Positions 8,835-17,080 are shown, counted from the stretch's first letter. The stretch: 64,000 bases of DNA from Cyanobacteria bacterium UBA3301 (GCA_002361485.1 DESZ01000008.1:9621-73620), one strand, 5' to 3'. Translations and numbers: made by a program. The notes: generated from the sequence alone by a model not told the origin.

Positions 8835-10028
8835 ATGGAGAGCTTAAAATATACTTATTTATTTGGCGGCGGGGCTATCAGAGGAGCCGCACATGTCGGA
8901 GTTCTGAAAGCATTACAAGAACTCGGGGCAGAACCTGACACATTAGGGGGCTCATCAGTAGGTTCAATCGTTGCGGCATTATACGCAATCGGCTATACAA
9001 CAGAAGAACTTCAGGAAATCTTTTTATCTGTCAATTTTGAGTTATTCAGAGATATTTCCTTCGGCTTTAATACAAAATTTGCGTTAAGTAAAGGGGAAGT
9101 TTTTTTGGATTGGTTCAGAGAACTCATTGAAAAGAAATTCTACGGGGATAAATACGATAAGGGTAATAATGAACGCGTAAAATTCAAAGATTTAACAAAG
9201 AATCTTATTATTATTTCAACAAATATGCTTGATTTTACTTGTTGCGAATTTTCAAATTTTGAGACCCCTGATTTTGAAGTAGCCATGGCTGTTAGAATTT
9301 CTTGTTGTATGCCCGGTCTTATGCGTGCTATCAATGTAGAAGACAAGCTTTTGGTTGACGGAGATTTAATGAAGGGTAAGCCTATGTGGTATTTATCAAA
9401 AAATCTTCGTAAAAGTAAAAACCGAATACTTGAAATCCGTTTGGAAGGTGAGTTTTCAGGCGATGACAAGAGTCCTGTAACCTATGTTAACGGAATGTAC
9501 TCTTGTATGACATATTCGGAAACTTCTTTTATAAAAGAACTATACGGAAATTCAGACAATTATGACTATCTTGTTATCAATACCGGCGACGTTGTTGTCG
9601 TGGATTTTAATTACCCGCCGGAAAAGCGCCAACAAATCATTGATAGCGGCTATGAACAAACAATAAAATACTTTAAAGAATTTCTACCGCAAAAAAAGAA
9701 ACATCTATTTGATATATACGATGAAATTCTCGACAGATTCAGAAATATACAAGGTTTTATGTTACGAAAAAAATATTCTAAGGCAAAAACATCTTTAGCC
9801 GAATTATATATTTTATTGGCAAAGGAAAAAGATATTATATCTCAATCGATATATAAAGAAATAAATGAATTTCAGAAATTATTGTATTCAAACGTAAAAA
9901 CAGGTTTATTAGGTCACTCTTACTTGGAAAACAAAAATTTAACAGAAGCCCAATTACGCAAGGTTATAGACATTTTAACCGAGCATTTCAACGAATTTAA
10001 AAATTATTTTAAGCAATTTCCCGTTTGA
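8835..10028 (+). CDS. Patatin-like phospholipase
   Basis: 397 aa with all patatin landmarks. The oxyanion loop is GGGAIRG (11-17), the nucleophile elbow GSSVG has Ser41, and the Asp of the Ser-Asp dyad lies in VDGD (Asp175). The patatin domain covers about residues 5-240. A helical, lysine-rich C-terminal region of unknown role follows. Such proteins are Ser-Asp acyl hydrolases acting on phospholipids. No signal peptide is present, so action in the cytoplasm or after specialised export is possible. The start has no clear ribosome site but lies just after an AT-rich TTAATA box. Confidence 0.88.
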   Translation: MESLKYTYLFGGGAIRGAAHVGVLKALQELGAEPDTLGGSSVGSIVAALYAIGYTTEELQEIFLSVNFELFRDISFGFNTKFALSKGEVFLDWFRELIEKKFYGDKYDKGNNERVKFKDLTKNLIIISTNMLDFTCCEFSNFETPDFEVAMAVRISCCMPGLMRAINVEDKLLVDGDLMKGKPMWYLSKNLRKSKNRILEIRLEGEFSGDDKSPVTYVNGMYSCMTYSETSFIKELYGNSDNYDYLVINTGDVVVVDFNYPPEKRQQIIDSGYEQTIKYFKEFLPQKKKHLFDIYDEILDRFRNIQGFMLRKKYSKAKTSLAELYILLAKEKDIISQSIYKEINEFQKLLYSNVKTGLLGHSYLENKNLTEAQLRKVIDILTEHFNEFKNYFKQFPV

Positions 10029-10125
10029 CAACAGTTTGTGTTTATATTATTATCAATACTGTTGACAGTCGAATCGTCGTCTGTAAACCAATTGACAGAC
10101 ATGACAAATAAAATTCAGCCAATTG

Positions 10126-10270
10126 AATTTCATGACAATTGAATATTAAACCGCGCTCCAGTGGCACTCTGCCGAACAAAATGATTAAGTATCATTTTGT
10201 GAGAGGGAGGTAGACGCTGTAGGCAAAACAAATTTCATGACAATTGAATATTAAACCGCGCTCCAGTGGC
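10126..10270. repeat. 40-bp direct repeat duplicating tRNA-Leu leader and first 11 tRNA bases
   Basis: The same 40 bases occur at 10126-10165 and 10231-10270, exactly 105 apart. The copy carries the AT-rich leader including TATTAA and the first eleven bases of tRNA-Leu (GCTCCAGTGGC). The upstream copy then diverges and contains a perfect ten-base hairpin (ACAAAATGAT / ATCATTTTGT, around 10178-10202) and a second piece, GGTAGACGC (near 10210), matching the tRNA D-arm. It looks like a broken tandem copy of the tRNA gene with an insertion. Confidence 0.85.
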
Positions 10271-10346
10271 GGAATCGGTAGACGCGTTGGACTTAAAATC
10301 CAATCGGGCGTATAACCCGGTGCCAGTTCAAGTCTGGCCTGGAGCA
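10260..10346 (+). tRNA. tRNA-Leu (UAA)
   Basis: 87 bases folding as a class II tRNA. The acceptor stem is GCTCCAG/CTGGAGC with discriminator A, the anticodon stem TTGGA/TCCAA holds loop CTTAAAA (anticodon TAA), the long variable arm pairs CGGG with CCCG, and the T-arm is GCCAG-TTCAAGT-CTGGC. CCA is not encoded. A TATTAA box lies five bases upstream and a terminator follows. Confidence 0.97.
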
Positions 10347-10356
10347 TTTTTAAAAA

Positions 10357-10383
10357 GGCACAACGAAGGTTGTGTCTTTTTTT
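10357..10383 (+). terminator. Rho-independent terminator of tRNA-Leu
   Basis: Eight-pair stem GGCACAAC/GTTGTGTC with a four-base loop followed by seven T residues, eleven bases after the tRNA 3' end. Confidence 0.85.
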
Positions 10384-10397
10384 GTCGATCCAAATAT

Positions 10398-10456
10398 GTA
10401 GCGTGTGGTTTTAACCGCACCAATTATATTTTGGTGCGTCAAACGACGCACCCTAC
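10398..10456. repeat. REP-like palindromic element
   Basis: About 59 bases bounded by GTAG and CTAC and made of two hairpins: GTGTGGTT/AACCGCAC and GGTGCGTC/GACGCACC with a four-base loop. It is GC-richer than its surroundings and non-coding. The structure is that of dispersed palindromic (REP-type) repeats. Copy number elsewhere cannot be seen from this window. Confidence 0.6.
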
Positions 10457-10503
10457 AAACTATTTTCCCAGGTCAGGCTTTAGCCTTACACATAACCTAT
10501 TTG

Positions 10504-11112
10504 CTACTTATAACTTGATGAAAGTACCTTTACCGCGCCTACAAGATCTCCTTTTGACATTGCCTGTTGAAATTCATCGCTTTCAATCAGTTCACGCAAC
10601 TGAATATCTCTCATCTTGGCCATTTCAATTTCGGACAATTTTGATTCGGGATTTTCATTCAGTATGCGAGCTGCGGTTTTTATCATGTCGGTAAAATATG
10701 GTTTTCTTTCTTTATTCATTCTGTTACCAAGCTCGGTTATTTCCTCAATAGATTTACCTGAATTTACCAATTTAGAGACAATGCGCTCAAATAAGCGATA
10801 TTCAGCGTATGAATATACCTTATTACATTCGGTAAGAATACGTTTTGAAAGCGGATTTTCGGAACGTGAATACACTTTAACAGGATAAGTTACTTTCGGC
10901 GCAATTAGATTATATAATTTAAACCTTTTGTTACCTGCTATTTCTACTACTGTATTTGTATCCAAATTTTTCTCGAATGTATCGCAAAAAATCTGCTCAT
11001 ATTTTGCAAGTCGTTTTTTATCACCTGCAAAATCGTTTTTAAGTAAATAATTTTTCAAATTATTACCCAATTTAGCATTAAAGGATACTGTATCCGTACG
11101 ATTAATTTTCAT
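10504..11112 (-). CDS. Unknown protein with S-F-N-A-K N-terminal motif
   Basis: 202 aa, mostly helical and charged, without signal peptide or membrane segment. It opens MKINRTDTVSFNAKLGNNLK. A similar short S-F-x-A-K segment after a polar N-terminus appears in the protein at 38369-39745 (CPSFTAKAIS), so the motif may mark a lineage-specific protein set. The rest (ELIESDEFQQAMSKGDLVGAV at the end) gives no family assignment. Start ATG at 11112 has AAAGG upstream. The gene is preceded by a 55-base AT-rich gap and appears to stand alone. Confidence 0.6.
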   Translation of the reverse strand: MKINRTDTVSFNAKLGNNLKNYLLKNDFAGDKKRLAKYEQIFCDTFEKNLDTNTVVEIAGNKRFKLYNLIAPKVTYPVKVYSRSENPLSKRILTECNKVYSYAEYRLFERIVSKLVNSGKSIEEITELGNRMNKERKPYFTDMIKTAARILNENPESKLSEIEMAKMRDIQLRELIESDEFQQAMSKGDLVGAVKVLSSSYK

Positions 11113-11167
11113 AATTTAAACCTTTTCTTTATTAAATATAAAAATAATTTTTTTTGCACAAATATAA

Positions 11168-11830
11168 TTATTTTTTCTTTGCTAAAATATAGCTTTCATC
11201 AATATAGCGATAAATTTCATTTATATCGGCAGAGCCGTCTAATAAAATACTTATCCAATGTTTTTTATTCATGTGATATCCCGGGAAAATATTATCCTGT
11301 CTTATCAATTCAGGTAAGGCATCCTTATCCGCACGCAAATCAATAACTTCAACAGACTCATCACTATCAAACCCAAGTCTGTTTTTACCGACAGTTAAGA
11401 TTGCCAAATACCATTTTGAATTATCACTTCGGCGCGCTACCGCATTATCGGGAAATTTTTCCCACAAATATTCTACATCATCACCATACTTGTTTTTTAT
11501 GTAATCAATTACTTTATAAGTATTTTTAAATTTAAAAACAGTATTTTCAAAACAATTTTGTGCAATTTTTTGAAGCAAATTATTATATTCTTCTCTGACT
11601 TTGCCGACAAAGGTACCGTCAGAATCAGTTAAATGCAATGTGTATAACTCTCCTGAATCTGTTTCAACAGTTTGGGTTTTTACTATGTTAGGTTCTGATA
11701 TCTCTATTTTCACCAAAAATTCACCATTCATGATATTTTCTTGATATAAATACTTGCTGCCATTTTTCTTAAAACCAAATTTTTGCAATTTTTTTGGAAT
11801 AACTTTTTTATTTTTAAAAATATTTTCCAT
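11168..11830 (-). CDS. MmcQ/YjbR family protein with N-terminal extension
   Basis: 220 aa. The C-terminal half (about 105-218) fits the YjbR/MmcQ (CyaY-like) fold: WEKFPDNAVARR, KWYLAILTV, DLRADKDALPELI, FPGYHMNKKHWISILLDG. The N-terminal about 100 residues (KLQKFGFKKNGSKYLYQE onward) are an additional beta-rich module found in some longer members. YjbR-type proteins have been proposed to bind DNA, but the function is poorly known. The ATG follows the stop of the PHP gene by three bases, so the two form an operon. Confidence 0.75.
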   Translation of the reverse strand: MENIFKNKKVIPKKLQKFGFKKNGSKYLYQENIMNGEFLVKIEISEPNIVKTQTVETDSGELYTLHLTDSDGTFVGKVREEYNNLLQKIAQNCFENTVFKFKNTYKVIDYIKNKYGDDVEYLWEKFPDNAVARRSDNSKWYLAILTVGKNRLGFDSDESVEVIDLRADKDALPELIRQDNIFPGYHMNKKHWISILLDGSADINEIYRYIDESYILAKKK

Positions 11831-11833
11831 TTT

Positions 11834-12469
11834 TTAGTCTAAAACCTTTCCGTGTAAATCTGTTCCGCCTGTTTTTATAAGTCCGTATTTATCAGCTGCT
11901 TGTTCAATAGTTTCTAACGGCGCGAACTTCATAAATTTTCTCCATCTCGGATACGGATAATAAATTTCTACACCATCTAATCCGATATCTTTAAGCTTTT
12001 TTATAAAATTATCGGCATCAATAGCCCAACAACAAGCAGGATGAGCGAGAACTGCAATTCCGCCAGCTTGGTGAATCGCTTCAATTAATTCTTTTATATT
12101 GCGTTTTGAAAAGAAGCGGATAATATCTTTTTCTGTACCTTTTTTATCAGTTGCATAAAACTTTTTCATACAATCCGCATTAACATCTATACCATAAGCT
12201 AACAAATGGAGAAAAATATACTTATACCAAACATCAAATTCAACACCTGTAATCACAAAATCCGGCAAATTAGGATTGTCAATATAACCTTGAACTGTAT
12301 TATGGTCTGTTATTGAGATTGCATCATAAGCGTTTTCCTTTGCTTGCCTTATTATATCGAGGAAATCCGCTTCTCCGTCAGAGTATTTTGTGTGAATGTG
12401 CAAATTCACCAATCCGGCTTCGTAATCATTTGATTTATATTTTTTAATAATATTTTTTATATTTGACAT
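11834..12469 (-). CDS. PHP domain phosphoesterase
   Basis: 211 aa metal-dependent phosphoesterase of the PHP family. Metal ligands are seen in NLHIHTKYSDG (about 22-32), SITDHNTV, the GVEFD stretch, AVLAHPACC and the terminal TGGTDLHG. The order and spacing match small PHP enzymes such as 3',5'-nucleoside bisphosphate phosphatases, though the substrate cannot be fixed. It lacks polymerase domains, so it is not DnaE. It is co-transcribed with the YjbR-like gene and divergent from the membrane protein at 12526; the short shared intergenic region has a TATAAT readable on both strands. Confidence 0.82.
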   Translation of the reverse strand: MSNIKNIIKKYKSNDYEAGLVNLHIHTKYSDGEADFLDIIRQAKENAYDAISITDHNTVQGYIDNPNLPDFVITGVEFDVWYKYIFLHLLAYGIDVNADCMKKFYATDKKGTEKDIIRFFSKRNIKELIEAIHQAGGIAVLAHPACCWAIDADNFIKKLKDIGLDGVEIYYPYPRWRKFMKFAPLETIEQAADKYGLIKTGGTDLHGKVLD

Positions 12470-12525
12470 AAATTTTGTATTTAACCCTATTTGTACTAAA
12501 ATTATAATACAACGAAGGAGACTCT

Positions 12526-13503
12526 ATGTCCAAAGGGAAAATAAAGAATAGCATTTGGCTTGTTTTGCTTGATAGTATCAAAATATATTTTTCAAATATT
12601 GATAAATTTATTTTGTACATGCTTTTTCCCGTATTAGGACAAATTATAGGCTTAATTTTCGCTTTCGGTTTGGGAGTCGGTTTTGCCGACAGAATTGCAG
12701 AGAAAGCAACATCCATGTCTAATGCACTTCTTTACGTATTTCTTTTGACAATTCCGGGACTTTTAATATTTGTAAAAGCCTTTTGGGATTATATGGTAGC
12801 TTACGTCGCGCTTAACTCTATGACAGAAGGTGCGCTAACAACAGGTAAAGTATACGACTTTCAATCACACAGAGAAGTTGCAACACGCAGAGCAGGAAAA
12901 TATATTCTATTCTTAATGGCAATAGGCATATTATCTTGTATTGCAACATTTTGTTGTATCATTCCTGTTTTTGGCTTAATTCCTCCACTGATATTGTGGA
13001 TATACTTCATTTTGGTATTTCAAGTGTTTACATTTGAACAGGATTTAAGTATTAAAGAATGTTTTGTCAAAAGTATGGAACTTGTCAAAGGGAATTGGGC
13101 AAAAACCTTTTGTTTAATGCTTATTTTGGGATTTTTCTCGATTTACATAATAACAATGGGAGTAACTGTTATATTTGATTATTTGAATTTGACTGATATT
13201 ACCTGTTCTTTATTTGATATAGTCGGTAAATCATTACCGTTAGAATATATTAATAAAGCTTTAAGATACATAAACCAACCTGTTATAACAGTTGAAATGA
13301 TATCCAAATCAATATTTACATCAATAGTTGGTATAATAGTAGCGGAATTCACGCTTCCTGTCAGAAGTATTGCGTACACTTTATGGTACATGGGTTTGTC
13401 TGATTCTAAAGGTAATGAGATACAAAATTTAGAACCCAATCGGCCTAAAAAACAGCGAAAAACAAAAAAGAAGACCAAAACAGAGGATGAAGATATCGAA
13501 TAA
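12526..13503 (+). CDS. Polytopic membrane protein with Lys-rich tail, unknown
   Basis: 325 aa with about six membrane helices: FILYMLFPVLGQIIGLIFAF, ALLYVFLLTIPGLLIFV, YILFLMAIGILSCIATFCCI, LIPPLILWIYFILVFQ, FCLMLILGFFSIYIITMG and a last segment near 265-280. The motif FEQDLSIKECFVKSMELVKGNW between helices resembles the DUF975/glycerophosphodiesterase-membrane-domain pattern of small integral proteins, but I cannot assign a family. The end is a cytoplasmic Lys/Arg tail (RPKKQRKTKKKTKTED). TATAAT at 12503-12508 and GAAGGAG before the ATG mark its own promoter. Its stop overlaps the next start (TAATG). Confidence 0.65.
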   Translation: MSKGKIKNSIWLVLLDSIKIYFSNIDKFILYMLFPVLGQIIGLIFAFGLGVGFADRIAEKATSMSNALLYVFLLTIPGLLIFVKAFWDYMVAYVALNSMTEGALTTGKVYDFQSHREVATRRAGKYILFLMAIGILSCIATFCCIIPVFGLIPPLILWIYFILVFQVFTFEQDLSIKECFVKSMELVKGNWAKTFCLMLILGFFSIYIITMGVTVIFDYLNLTDITCSLFDIVGKSLPLEYINKALRYINQPVITVEMISKSIFTSIVGIIVAEFTLPVRSIAYTLWYMGLSDSKGNEIQNLEPNRPKKQRKTKKKTKTEDEDIE

Positions 13504-13721
13504 TGTTTGTTTGTAAGAATTGTAAATCGATAGATAAATTTGAACTTATGTTTTCTCCTGATTACACAGGAGAAAAGAATTTTTCACAACGCTATAACGA
13601 CAAAGGGGAAATCGAAATAACAGTTGACGGCTACGTTTTTATACCGGATTTACGATTTATGAACGACCATGCGGTATGCAGATATTGCGGACAAATATAT
13701 ATGTGGGATTATGAGGGTTAA
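13503..13721 (+). CDS. Small zinc-ribbon-like protein
   Basis: 72 aa with two CxxC knuckles, CKNC near the start (residues 4-7) and CRYC near the end, separated by about 55 residues. This suggests a zinc-binding fold. No family is recognised. Its start overlaps the preceding stop by one base and its stop lies four bases before the RNase PH start, so it is in the membrane protein-rph operon. A nucleic-acid or ribosome-associated role would fit the rph neighbour but is not shown. Confidence 0.6.
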   Translation: MFVCKNCKSIDKFELMFSPDYTGEKNFSQRYNDKGEIEITVDGYVFIPDLRFMNDHAVCRYCGQIYMWDYEG

Positions 13722-13725
13722 TAAA

Positions 13726-14433
13726 ATGAGAAAAGAAAACAGATTGAACGACCAAACAAGAGAAATTAAATTTACTACGAATTTTACAAAGAACGCATTA
13801 GGCTCTGTCTTGGTAGAATTTGGAGATACAAAAGTTATAACAACCGCATCAGTAGAAGAAGGAAAACCAAAATGGATGGATAAAGACGATCCGCGAGGCT
13901 GGTTAACAGCGGAATATTCACTGCTTCCGTCTTCTACTTCTACAAGATGTCAAAGAGAAAGAACAAAAATTTCGGGCAGAACTCAAGAAATTCAAAGATT
14001 AATTGGCAGGAGTTTAAGAGCCTGTGTTGATTTAGAGAAAATGTCCGATTTAACGATTACAATTGATGCCGACGTTATTCAAGCCGACGGAGGAACAAGA
14101 ACAGCAAGCATTTGCGGTGGATATGTCGCTTTAACGGAAGCAGTGAAAAAAATGTTATCAAACGGAACATTAAAACAAAACCCGATAATTGAGCCTGTTG
14201 CGGCAATTTCGGCAGGGATTGTTGACGGAGAAGTAAAATTAGATCTGAATTATGAAGAAGATTCACACGCCCAAGTTGATTCAAATGTAGTTTTAACAAA
14301 AAGCGGGAAAATAATCGAATTTCAAACAACCGCCGAAGGTGAACCGTATGAATTTGACAAAATGATAGAAATCTTCAATGTCGCAAAAAAAGGTATTTTA
14401 CAAATTATTGAAAAATATTCAAATTTGGAGTAG
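13726..14433 (+). CDS. rph: Ribonuclease PH
   Basis: 235 aa phosphorolytic 3'-5' exoribonuclease trimming tRNA 3' ends. Family motifs are FTKNALGSVLVEFGDTKV, the substrate loop SSTSTRCQRERTKISGR, QEIQRLIGRSLRA, DADVIQADGGTRTASI and the late EFQTTAEGEPY. Start ATG at 13726 follows GAGGG; longer in-frame readings from 13669 lie inside the previous gene. It is full length for the family. Position behind the zinc-ribbon gene suggests co-expression. Confidence 0.95.
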   Translation: MRKENRLNDQTREIKFTTNFTKNALGSVLVEFGDTKVITTASVEEGKPKWMDKDDPRGWLTAEYSLLPSSTSTRCQRERTKISGRTQEIQRLIGRSLRACVDLEKMSDLTITIDADVIQADGGTRTASICGGYVALTEAVKKMLSNGTLKQNPIIEPVAAISAGIVDGEVKLDLNYEEDSHAQVDSNVVLTKSGKIIEFQTTAEGEPYEFDKMIEIFNVAKKGILQIIEKYSNLE

Positions 14434-14442
14434 TGTGTAAGT

Positions 14443-14784
14443 ATGCAAAAGTTTTTTGTATATGGTATTATAATTTTGGTTTTAATCTCTTCTATGTCAT
14501 GGGTTAATGCAAAAGCAGAAGAAGAAATTCAATCAACTGAAGGTATAACTTTAGAAGAAGGTATATCAAAAACAGTATCAACTCCAGATAAAGAGTACAA
14601 AAAAGAAATCAAACAAGAGAAAAAAGCTAAAAATAAATACTTGAAAAACATCTCGTATATAAAAAAAATGAGAGAACGCAAAAGGATAAAGCAAAGAGAT
14701 TTAGAATTTTTGCAAAAAAGATTAGAAGTACAAAAGTATAAACTGGAAGAATTAACTTCCGATGTGAAAGGAGAAGAAGAATGA
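14443..14784 (+). CDS. Exported charged coiled-coil protein
   Basis: 113 aa with a hydrophobic signal segment (FVYGIIILVLISSMSWVNA, cleavage near residue 23), then a Lys/Glu-rich helix. The C-terminal half (KYLKNISYIKKMRERKRIKQRD onward in pieces) has the heptad character of a coiled coil. No family is known. Its last four bases overlap the next start (ATGA), so the two small exported helical proteins are made together and may act as a pair in the periplasm. Confidence 0.55.
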   Translation: MQKFFVYGIIILVLISSMSWVNAKAEEEIQSTEGITLEEGISKTVSTPDKEYKKEIKQEKKAKNKYLKNISYIKKMRERKRIKQRDLEFLQKRLEVQKYKLEELTSDVKGEEE

Positions 14785-15131
14785 GAAAATTATTAGTATC
14801 ACTTTTTGCATTAGCATTAATTTCATTGGGAACAACAACTGCAAACGCAACAAACCCTATTACTAATGCCTTGAACAAAACATCAAATGCTATCACTTCA
14901 GCAGCAAACAAAGTTACAAAAGCTGAAAACGATGCAATCAAAGCTCAACAAAAAGCAGAAAAAGATGCTTTGAAAAGACAAAGAGAAGCAGAAAAAGCTG
15001 CTGCAAAAAGACAAAAAGAAATTGAAAAACAACAAAAAGCATTACAAAGTTCAGTAAACGAACAAAAAACTTTCTGGGCTAACCAAAGAAGATTCTGGAA
15101 AAACGTTTTCACTTTCGGAAACGCTAACTAA
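14781..15131 (+). CDS. Exported Ala/Lys-rich coiled-coil protein
   Basis: 116 aa: signal peptide (KLLVSLFALALISLGTTTANA), then an amphipathic region (ITNALNKTSNAITSAANKVT), a long Lys/Ala/Glu helix with runs of KAEKDALKRQREAEKAAAKR type, and an aromatic C-terminus (FWANQRRFWKNVFTFGN). The pattern recalls small periplasmic or cell-wall helical proteins such as Lpp or TolA stalks without being identifiable as one. It is translationally coupled to the preceding gene and followed by a strong terminator. Confidence 0.55.
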   Translation: MRKLLVSLFALALISLGTTTANATNPITNALNKTSNAITSAANKVTKAENDAIKAQQKAEKDALKRQREAEKAAAKRQKEIEKQQKALQSSVNEQKTFWANQRRFWKNVFTFGNAN

Positions 15132-15150
15132 TAATTAATTGTTAATTTAT

Positions 15151-15200
15151 TATACAAAAAGTCGAAATTCACCTGTTGAATTTCGGCTTTTTGTTGTATA
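15151..15200. terminator. Strong terminator, bidirectional hairpin
   Basis: Eleven-pair core GTCGAAATTCA/TGAATTTCGGC with loop CCTGT, extended by an A-run on the left and a T-run on the right (TATACAAAAAG / CTTTTTGTTGTATA), so it can work on both strands. It ends the rph-coiled-coil operon. Confidence 0.9.
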
Positions 15201-15222
15201 GTATTTTACTCTGTGATATAAT
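15194..15222 (+). promoter_or_regulatory. Promoter of the acetolactate synthase gene
   Basis: TTGTAT (15194-15199), a 17-base spacer and TATAAT (15217-15222) preceded by TG in the extended -10 position. It predicts a leader of about 25 bases and overlaps the tail of the previous terminator. Confidence 0.6.
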
Positions 15223-15254
15223 AAAAAGGCACTAATTAAGGGATATAAATATAC

Positions 15255-16880
15255 ATGTTAACTCAAAGCAAAATACAAACAATGAACGGAGCAAAACTTG
15301 TGATTAACACTTTAAAAGATTTAGGTGTTGATACTATTTTTGGTTACCCGGGCGGAGTTGTTTTAGAGTTATACGATGAATTATATAAACAAAAAGATAT
15401 AAAGCACATATTAGTACGTCATGAACAATCCGCAGTTCATGCAGCTGAAGGGTATGCACGTGCAACAGGCAAATGCGGTGTTGTTCTCGTAACATCAGGT
15501 CCCGGCGCAACAAATACCATTACAGGAATTACAAATGCATATTTAGACGGTTATCCGCTTGTTGTAATAACAGGACAAGTTTCTCAAAACCTTATAGGCA
15601 AAGATGCATTTCAGGAAGCAAATATTTGCGAGATGACAAAAACCTGTACAAAAAAAAGTTTTCAAATAAATGACATAAAAAATTTGCAATCAACTTTTTA
15701 TGAAGCTTTTGAAATAGCCAACTCAGGCAAAAAAGGCCCTGTTGTAATTGATATAACAAAAGATATTTTTTGCAAGAATGCTGAATTTAACAAAAGTTTT
15801 AACACTCAAGAAACAGTAAAAAGTATTGATAAAATTTCAGTTTCAAAAATTGCTGATATAATAAACAATTCAAAAAAGCCCGTAATAATAACAGGCGGAG
15901 GAGTTAACCATTCACAAGCCTGCGAAGAATTACAGTATTTCATTAATTCAACAAATATTCCCGTTGTATCAACAATGATGGGATTAGGAGCCTTCAATCA
16001 ACAGGATAGACACTATCTTGGTATGATTGGAATTTTTGGAAACAATGCGGCAAATAATTTAATAAAGAAATCGGATTTGATAATATCTTTAGGCGCAAGA
16101 TTAAATGACAGAATTACCTGTATGTTTGATAGTGAAGATTTATCATCAAAACTCATTCAAATTGATATTAACGAAAAAGAAATTTCACGCGTACTAACGC
16201 CAAAAGAAAGTATCGTATGCGACATAAAAGACCTTCTGCCAATATTAATGAATTCTGTTAATGCGGATTTTTCCGATTGGTTAAGACAGGCGCAAGATTT
16301 TAAAATTTTGAATAAAACAGCTATTAAAAGTTCTAATATGATTCATTCATTTGAAATAATAAGAACACTTGATAAAATTACCGAAAATAAAGATATAATC
16401 TTTACAAGCGAAGTCGGACAGCATCAATTATGGGCGATACAAAATTTACACCTTAATCCGGACAGAAAAATTTTGTTATCAGGAGGAGCAGGTACAATGG
16501 GGTTTGGATTGCCGGCAGCAATCGGCGCAGCAATAGCGAACCCAAAACGTCCTGTTGTCTGTATAACCGGAGACGGTTCTTTTCAGATGAGTTTACACGA
16601 ACTTGCTACCTGCAAAGATTATAATCTTAATATTAAAATTCTCATTTTGAATAACGGTTATTTGGGAATGGTAAGACAACTTCAGCAAAATAAATGCGAT
16701 GGAAGATATTCTCAAACAAAGATTTCAAACCCTGATTTTGTCACATTAGCGCAAAGCTACGGGATAAAATCATGCGAAGTACATTCTTCAACAGATATTG
16801 AAAATGCACTAAATAAAGCTTTTTCTACAGATGAAACATATATTATAGATTTCAAAACAGAACCCTATGAAACCCTATAA
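15255..16880 (+). CDS. ilvB: Acetolactate synthase, catalytic (large) subunit
   Basis: 541 aa thiamine-diphosphate enzyme joining two pyruvates to acetolactate, or pyruvate with 2-oxobutyrate, for branched-chain amino acids. The N-terminal TPP domain shows FGYPGGVVLELYDEL, the activating Glu in VRHEQSAVHAAEGYARATG, and SGPGATNTITG. The central domain follows. The C-terminal PP domain has GGAGTMGFGLPAAIGA and the metal motif GDGSFQMSLHELAT...NNGYLGMVRQ. No small subunit (ilvN) is adjacent. A catabolic form (AlsS) is less likely given the biosynthetic-type sequence, but cannot be excluded. Alternative start ATG 15282 exists. Confidence 0.9.
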   Translation: MLTQSKIQTMNGAKLVINTLKDLGVDTIFGYPGGVVLELYDELYKQKDIKHILVRHEQSAVHAAEGYARATGKCGVVLVTSGPGATNTITGITNAYLDGYPLVVITGQVSQNLIGKDAFQEANICEMTKTCTKKSFQINDIKNLQSTFYEAFEIANSGKKGPVVIDITKDIFCKNAEFNKSFNTQETVKSIDKISVSKIADIINNSKKPVIITGGGVNHSQACEELQYFINSTNIPVVSTMMGLGAFNQQDRHYLGMIGIFGNNAANNLIKKSDLIISLGARLNDRITCMFDSEDLSSKLIQIDINEKEISRVLTPKESIVCDIKDLLPILMNSVNADFSDWLRQAQDFKILNKTAIKSSNMIHSFEIIRTLDKITENKDIIFTSEVGQHQLWAIQNLHLNPDRKILLSGGAGTMGFGLPAAIGAAIANPKRPVVCITGDGSFQMSLHELATCKDYNLNIKILILNNGYLGMVRQLQQNKCDGRYSQTKISNPDFVTLAQSYGIKSCEVHSSTDIENALNKAFSTDETYIIDFKTEPYETL

Positions 16881-16933
16881 AATAATCTTGGAATAATAAC
16901 AGTAAATACCCATGGAATTTGGAATAGTAAAAC

Positions 16934-17068
16934 ATGAAAATTGATAAAATTAAAGAAGTGAAAAAAGTATATTCACGCATAAATAACAAACAAAATAATA
17001 AATACTCAAAATCCCCATTCTTTACAAAAGTTATGGATAAACTTTCAGATAAAAAAATAAAGCCTTAA
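16934..17068 (+). CDS. Possible 44-aa Lys-rich small protein
   Basis: A short frame MKIDKIKEVKKVYSRINN to KPFF-like middle and LSDKKIKP end. It follows ilvB by 53 bases and its stop lies inside the terminator hairpin. The ribosome site is weak (GGA ten bases upstream). The composition looks coding-like (polar, Lys-rich, one FFTKVMD segment), but no family is recognised, so this is tentative. Confidence 0.3.
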   Translation: MKIDKIKEVKKVYSRINNKQNNKYSKSPFFTKVMDKLSDKKIKP

Positions 17069-17080
17069 AGGCTTTATTTT
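17054..17080. terminator. Bidirectional terminator between ilvB region and kdsB
   Basis: Stem AAAATAAAGCC/GGCTTTATTTT with loop TTAAA; T-runs on both strands. It overlaps the last codons of the convergent kdsB. Confidence 0.8.

Noticed and set aside
10126..10346. tRNA-Leu repeat as a phage attachment site
   Set aside because: The duplicated part is the tRNA 5' end and leader, while integrases usually copy the 3' end, and no integrase is in the window.
10266..10694. 142-aa open frame over tRNA-Leu and the palindrome
   Set aside because: It is the tRNA gene, its terminator and a palindrome read as protein; no start signal.
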